A DNA stretch of 7,922 nucleotides from an uncultured Oscillospiraceae bacterium (GTDB lineage: Bacteria; Bacillota; Clostridia; Oscillospirales; Acutalibacteraceae), in contig URRG01000094.1 in the NCBI GenBank assembly GCA_900550095.1, forward strand, positions 1 to 7,922. Reading direction: 5' to 3'. The position numbers were made by a program, and so were the translations under genes. Positions 5,346-7,922 of this stretch are shown here, in pieces (the first letter of the stretch is position 1; the number at the start of each line of letters is the position of its first letter). Below the pieces are notes generated by a model. That model was not told the DNA's origin. It did no database searches and saw only the letters and a program-made list of their open reading frames with translations.

Positions 5346-5978
5346 TCACGCTTTCAATGCGGCAAGAGTCAGTTTCGTAGTATCCGCTACCTCTTCCTGC
5401 CCTTCCACGATGGAGAGTTTACCTTGAGCAGAATAATAGGCCTTCAAAGGCTCCGTCTGTTCATGATAGACCTTCAAACGAGCGTTAACTGTGTCGGGGT
5501 GGTCATCCTTGCGCTGAATCAGGGTGCCTCCGCATTTGCCGCACACTCCCTCCACCTCGGGCTTTTTATACAGCAGGTGGTAGGATGCGCCGCAAGTTTC
5601 GCAGACACGGCGTCCGGACATACGCTGAACGATCTTCTCGTCCGGCACCTCAATATCGACGACCTTGTCGATGACGATGCCCATTTTGTCCAGAGCCTCG
5701 GCCTGGGGAATGGTGCGGGGGAATCCGTCCAGGATAAAGCCGTTTTTGCAGTCGTCCTGAGCGAGGCGGTCTTTGATGATTCCAATGACAACCTCATCGG
5801 GAACCAGCTGGCCGGCATCCATATAGGATTTCGCCTTCAGCCCCATCTCCGTGCCGCTTTTCAGCGCCTCACGAATGATATTCCCTGTGGATATCGCAGG
5901 GATCTTATAGGTCTCGCAGATAATTTCTGCCTGGGTGCCTTTTCCGGCACCGGGAGCACCAAGAAGAATCAGATTCAT
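5346..5978 (-). CDS. adk: Adenylate kinase, zinc-lid form
   Basis: Cytosolic kinase that interconverts ATP + AMP with two ADP, setting the adenylate energy charge. 210 residues from the chosen start. The P-loop GAPGAGKGTQ lies at residues 7-16 with Lys13. STGNIIRE (residues 30-37) belongs to the AMP site and LDGFPRT (83-89) is the family signature. The LID domain is the long type and carries four cysteines, Cys126, Cys129, Cys146 and Cys149, as in Gram-positive enzymes that bind structural zinc. RKDDHPDTVNARL (156-168) holds catalytic arginines. Two tandem ATGs begin the gene; 5978 is preferred over 5981 because AGGAGG lies 7 nt away rather than 4 and the family starts MNLILLG. Confidence 0.98.
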   Translation of the reverse strand: MNLILLGAPGAGKGTQAEIICETYKIPAISTGNIIREALKSGTEMGLKAKSYMDAGQLVPDEVVIGIIKDRLAQDDCKNGFILDGFPRTIPQAEALDKMGIVIDKVVDIEVPDEKIVQRMSGRRVCETCGASYHLLYKKPEVEGVCGKCGGTLIQRKDDHPDTVNARLKVYHEQTEPLKAYYSAQGKLSIVEGQEEVADTTKLTLAALKA

Positions 5979-5985
5979 CATTCGT

Positions 5986-5991
5986 CCTCCT
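5986..5991 (-). promoter_or_regulatory. adk ribosome binding site
   Basis: AGGAGG on the minus strand lies in the 14 nt between the secY stop and the adk start. It is 4 nt from the first of two tandem ATG codons and 7 nt from the second, favouring the second (5978). The choice changes the protein by one methionine. Confidence 0.75.
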
Positions 5992-5992
5992 A

Positions 5993-7330
5993 TCAGTCAA
6001 GGAATCCCTTATAATGCCGCATGAGCATCTGAGACTCCATCTGTTTCATGGTCTCAAGCGCAACACCCACAATGATCAGGATAGAGGTGCCGCCCAAAGA
6101 GAGGCCGCTCATACCGGTCAGCGCAGCGTAAACGATCGGCAACAAAGCGATCAGCGCCAGGAACAACGCGCCGATCAGCGTAATCTTGGAGAGGATCTTG
6201 GCGATAAAATCCGAAGTGGGCTTACCGGGACGGATGCCCGGAATCGTGCCATTGTTCTGACGAAGATTATTGGCCATTTCCACAGGATTATACTGGATCG
6301 TGAGATAGAAATACGAGAACATGATGATCAGAAGGAAATACAGCACACTGTAAAGCCAGCCGTTGGGAGAGAAGGCATCAAAGAAGCCTGCCCAGAAGCC
6401 GCTTACATTTCCTCCCATGAACATCTCGATGGTGCTGGGAATAGAAAGGATACAGCTTGCGAAAATGATCGGCATAACGCCGGACATCGCAATCTTGATC
6501 GGAATATGGCTGCTCTGGCCGCCGTACATCTTCCGGCCCACAACACGCTTTGCGTACTGCACAGGGATCCTTCTTTCGGAATCCTGCATGAATACGATGA
6601 TCCAGATAACAGCCAGGAACAGAATCACAAACAGCGGGACAAATACAAAGTACTGACCGCTCGTGCCCGGGCTCTGAATGGCGAGATTGAAAAATTCCGC
6701 CAGCATGTTGAAGGTGGAGGGGAGACGCGCCACGATGCCTGCAAACAGCAGGATGGAGATACCGTTTCCGATGCCCTTCTGGTTGATCTGCTCGCCCATC
6801 CACATCATCAAAGCCGTTCCGGCTGTGAAGGCGAGGATGATGATGAAGGCTACAAATACCCCGGAACCGCCGTCTCTGTAGAGAACGATGTTCTGCCCGT
6901 CAACACTGCTGTTGCGCAGGTAGAAATAGTACGCCGTGCCCTGGATGAGGCCCAGGATAACGGTGACATACCGGGTGATCGTAGCGATCTTCTTGCGGCC
7001 CTCTTCCCCTTCTTTCGCCAGTCTTTCCAGAGGACGGATAGCCACCGTCAGCAGCTGCATGATAATAGAGCTGTTGATATAGGGGCTGACGCCCATGGCA
7101 AAGAGCGTTGCATTAGAGAAAGCGCCGCCGGAAAGCATATCCAGGTAGCTCAGAGCGGTACCGTTATTGTTGCCCATAACAGAATCCATCAGAGCCCGCA
7201 GCGCTTCTGCGTCCAGAAAGGGAACAGGGATTACAGAACCAAACCGGAATACGATAATGACAAGCAGAGTGAAAAGGATTTTTTTTCTGAGATCTGGGAT
7301 GCTCCAAGCGTTTTTAATGGTCTTGAACAA
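5993..7330 (-). CDS. secY: Preprotein translocase subunit SecY
   Basis: Pore-forming subunit of the SecYEG channel in the cytoplasmic membrane, which passes unfolded proteins outward and inserts membrane proteins. 445 residues with about ten hydrophobic helices, the family norm. It opens FKTIKNAWSIPDLRKKILFT before helix 1 (about residues 18-36). The first family signature, AMGVSPYINSSIIMQLL (about 78-94), is the plug/TM2 region; GEQINQKGIGNGISILLFAGI (about 179-199) is the second. The cytosolic loops that dock SecA and the ribosome (for example GRKMYGGQSSHIPIK) are present. It ends MRHYKGFLD. The start is TTG: an in-frame TGA lies three codons upstream, and the next in-frame methionine is past residue 45, after helix 1. 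Confidence 0.98.
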   Translation of the reverse strand: MFKTIKNAWSIPDLRKKILFTLLVIIVFRFGSVIPVPFLDAEALRALMDSVMGNNNGTALSYLDMLSGGAFSNATLFAMGVSPYINSSIIMQLLTVAIRPLERLAKEGEEGRKKIATITRYVTVILGLIQGTAYYFYLRNSSVDGQNIVLYRDGGSGVFVAFIIILAFTAGTALMMWMGEQINQKGIGNGISILLFAGIVARLPSTFNMLAEFFNLAIQSPGTSGQYFVFVPLFVILFLAVIWIIVFMQDSERRIPVQYAKRVVGRKMYGGQSSHIPIKIAMSGVMPIIFASCILSIPSTIEMFMGGNVSGFWAGFFDAFSPNGWLYSVLYFLLIIMFSYFYLTIQYNPVEMANNLRQNNGTIPGIRPGKPTSDFIAKILSKITLIGALFLALIALLPIVYAALTGMSGLSLGGTSILIIVGVALETMKQMESQMLMRHYKGFLD

Positions 7331-7331
7331 C

Positions 7332-7772
7332 TCAGATCACCTCGGCCTTCCCACCTGCAGCCTCAATTTTCTGCTTGGCTCCCGCAGAGAAGGCGCTTAC
7401 CTTGACAGTGAGCTTTTTCTCCAGTTTGCCGTTGCTGAGAATCTTAACACCGTCACAGCACTTCTTCACGATGCCTGCATCGATCAAAGCCTGTGTATCC
7501 ACCACGGAACCATCCTCAAACTTATTGAGAACGCCCGCATTGACGGCAACGATGGTCTTGGCAAAAATATTATTGAAGCCTCTCTTGGGAAGACGTCTCT
7601 GAAGGGGCATCTGGCCGCCTTCAAAACCAGGACGCATTCCTCTGCCAGCCCTGGCCTTCTGGCCCTTATGGCCCTTGCCGGCAGTCTTTCCCCAGCCGGA
7701 ACCGTGGCCTCTGCCGATCCGCTTAGAGTCCTGAGTGGAACCGGGGACCGCAGCTAATTCATGCAATTTCAT
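7332..7772 (-). CDS. rplO: 50S ribosomal protein L15
   Basis: Large-subunit assembly protein uL15, which threads a glycine- and arginine-rich extension into 23S rRNA. 146 residues, normal. The N-terminus MKLHELAAVPGSTQDSKRIG is followed by the flexible GRGHGSGWGKTAGKGHKGQKARAG segment (about residues 20-43), then MRPGFEGGQMPLQRRLPKRGF, a highly conserved block. The C-terminal globular part contains VKILSNGKLEKKLTVKVSAFSAGAKQKIEAAGG, the family ending. AAGGAGGTG is 7 nt upstream of the ATG and overlaps the rpmD stop (TAAGGAGG). Its stop is 1 nt before the secY TTG. Order rpmD-rplO-secY is the conserved end of the spc operon. Confidence 0.98.
   Translation of the reverse strand: MKLHELAAVPGSTQDSKRIGRGHGSGWGKTAGKGHKGQKARAGRGMRPGFEGGQMPLQRRLPKRGFNNIFAKTIVAVNAGVLNKFEDGSVVDTQALIDAGIVKKCCDGVKILSNGKLEKKLTVKVSAFSAGAKQKIEAAGGKAEVI
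7335..7343 (-). promoter_or_regulatory. Extended ribosome binding site for the secY TTG start, inside rplO
   Basis: GAGGTGATC matches nine consecutive bases of the complement of the 16S rRNA 3' end (AGGAGGTGATC). It forms the last three sense codons of rplO (Glu-Val-Ile) and ends 4 nt before the TTG of secY. The long pairing probably compensates for the weak start codon and couples secY translation to rplO. Confidence 0.85.
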
Positions 7773-7786
7773 GTGCTCGCACCTCC

Positions 7787-7922
7787 TTACGCGTTCTTTA
7801 CCTCGATGAGGTGGATAATCTTGGCCACCTTGCCTTTGGTCTGCTCGTTATCCGGCTGAACGGAAACGTCGCCGATCTTAGACAGGCCCAAAGAGCGGGC
7901 AGTTGCAATCTGGTCCTTTTTG
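7787..7922 (-). CDS. rpmD: 50S ribosomal protein L30, C-terminal part (runs off the window edge)
   Basis: The frame reads 44 residues ending in TAA: KKDQIATARSLGLSKIGDVS and so on to KIIHLIEVKNA. This matches uL30, a ~60-residue large-subunit protein: the family shows R...T..ALGL.KI...V.....P...GMI.KV.HLV.V at this position. About 15 N-terminal residues, including the start, lie beyond 7922. The frame is intact with no odd features. The stop codon overlaps the rplO ribosome binding site; the gap to rplO is 14 nt. The order fits the spc operon (rpsE-rpmD-rplO-secY). Confidence 0.93.
   Translation of the reverse strand, partial: KKDQIATARSLGLSKIGDVSVQPDNEQTKGKVAKIIHLIEVKNA

Noticed and set aside
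6014..7405. 463-residue open frame on the plus strand opposite secY
   Set aside because: It is the antisense shadow of secY: histidine-, aspartate- and arginine-rich in the way a reversed membrane-protein gene reads. secY on the other strand is unmistakable.
7807..7817. Second DnaA-box-like sequence within rpmD
   Set aside because: One mismatch to the consensus and inside a coding region; not counted as a site.
1..7922. CRISPR array, insertion sequence, tRNA, rRNA or phage genes
   Set aside because: No regularly spaced repeats, transposase motifs, tRNA cloverleaf or phage-type frames are seen on either strand; the window is nearly filled by housekeeping genes.

Overview
This window holds the 3' half of a bacterial spc ribosomal-protein operon running directly into the alpha operon, all on the minus strand. 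Transcription therefore goes from high to low coordinates. The order, in that direction, is rpmD (partial), rplO, secY, adk, map, a KOW-domain protein gene, infA, rpmJ, rpsM, rpsK, rpsD, rpoA and rplQ. Three traits point to a moderately GC-rich member of the Clostridia, most likely Oscillospiraceae or a relative: rpsD lies inside the alpha operon between rpsK and rpoA, a KOW gene sits between map and infA, and S4 has the short N-terminus without zinc cysteines. The family-level placement is an inference from protein character, not from a database search.

Layout. Positions 1035-7922 are a tightly packed operon with gaps of 0 to 79 nt and a strong Shine-Dalgarno (SD) sequence before nearly every gene. 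Exceptions or oddities are map, which has no clear SD and starts 4 nt after adk, and secY, which starts with TTG 1 nt after the rplO stop. A strong stem-loop with T-runs on both strands (934-974) closes the operon after rplQ. Positions 495-933 hold no convincing gene. They contain two weak promoter candidates, a perfect DnaA-box 9-mer (529-537) and small hairpins. Positions 1-494 encode the N-terminal 164 residues of a MATE-family efflux transporter, also on the minus strand and running off the window.

Function. The products make up parts of both ribosomal subunits (L30, L15, L36, L17; S13, S11, S4), the protein-export channel SecY, translation initiation factor IF-1, the RNA polymerase alpha subunit, methionine aminopeptidase (N-terminal processing) and adenylate kinase (adenine nucleotide balance). 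This is a growth-rate-linked housekeeping cluster. The MATE gene is a separate unit.

I found no evidence of a new biological system, mobile element, CRISPR array, tRNA or rRNA. The observations worth a second look are small: the non-coding stretch and DnaA box before the MATE gene, the operon ending at rplQ without the usual ECF transporter genes, and the unusual translation starts of secY and map.
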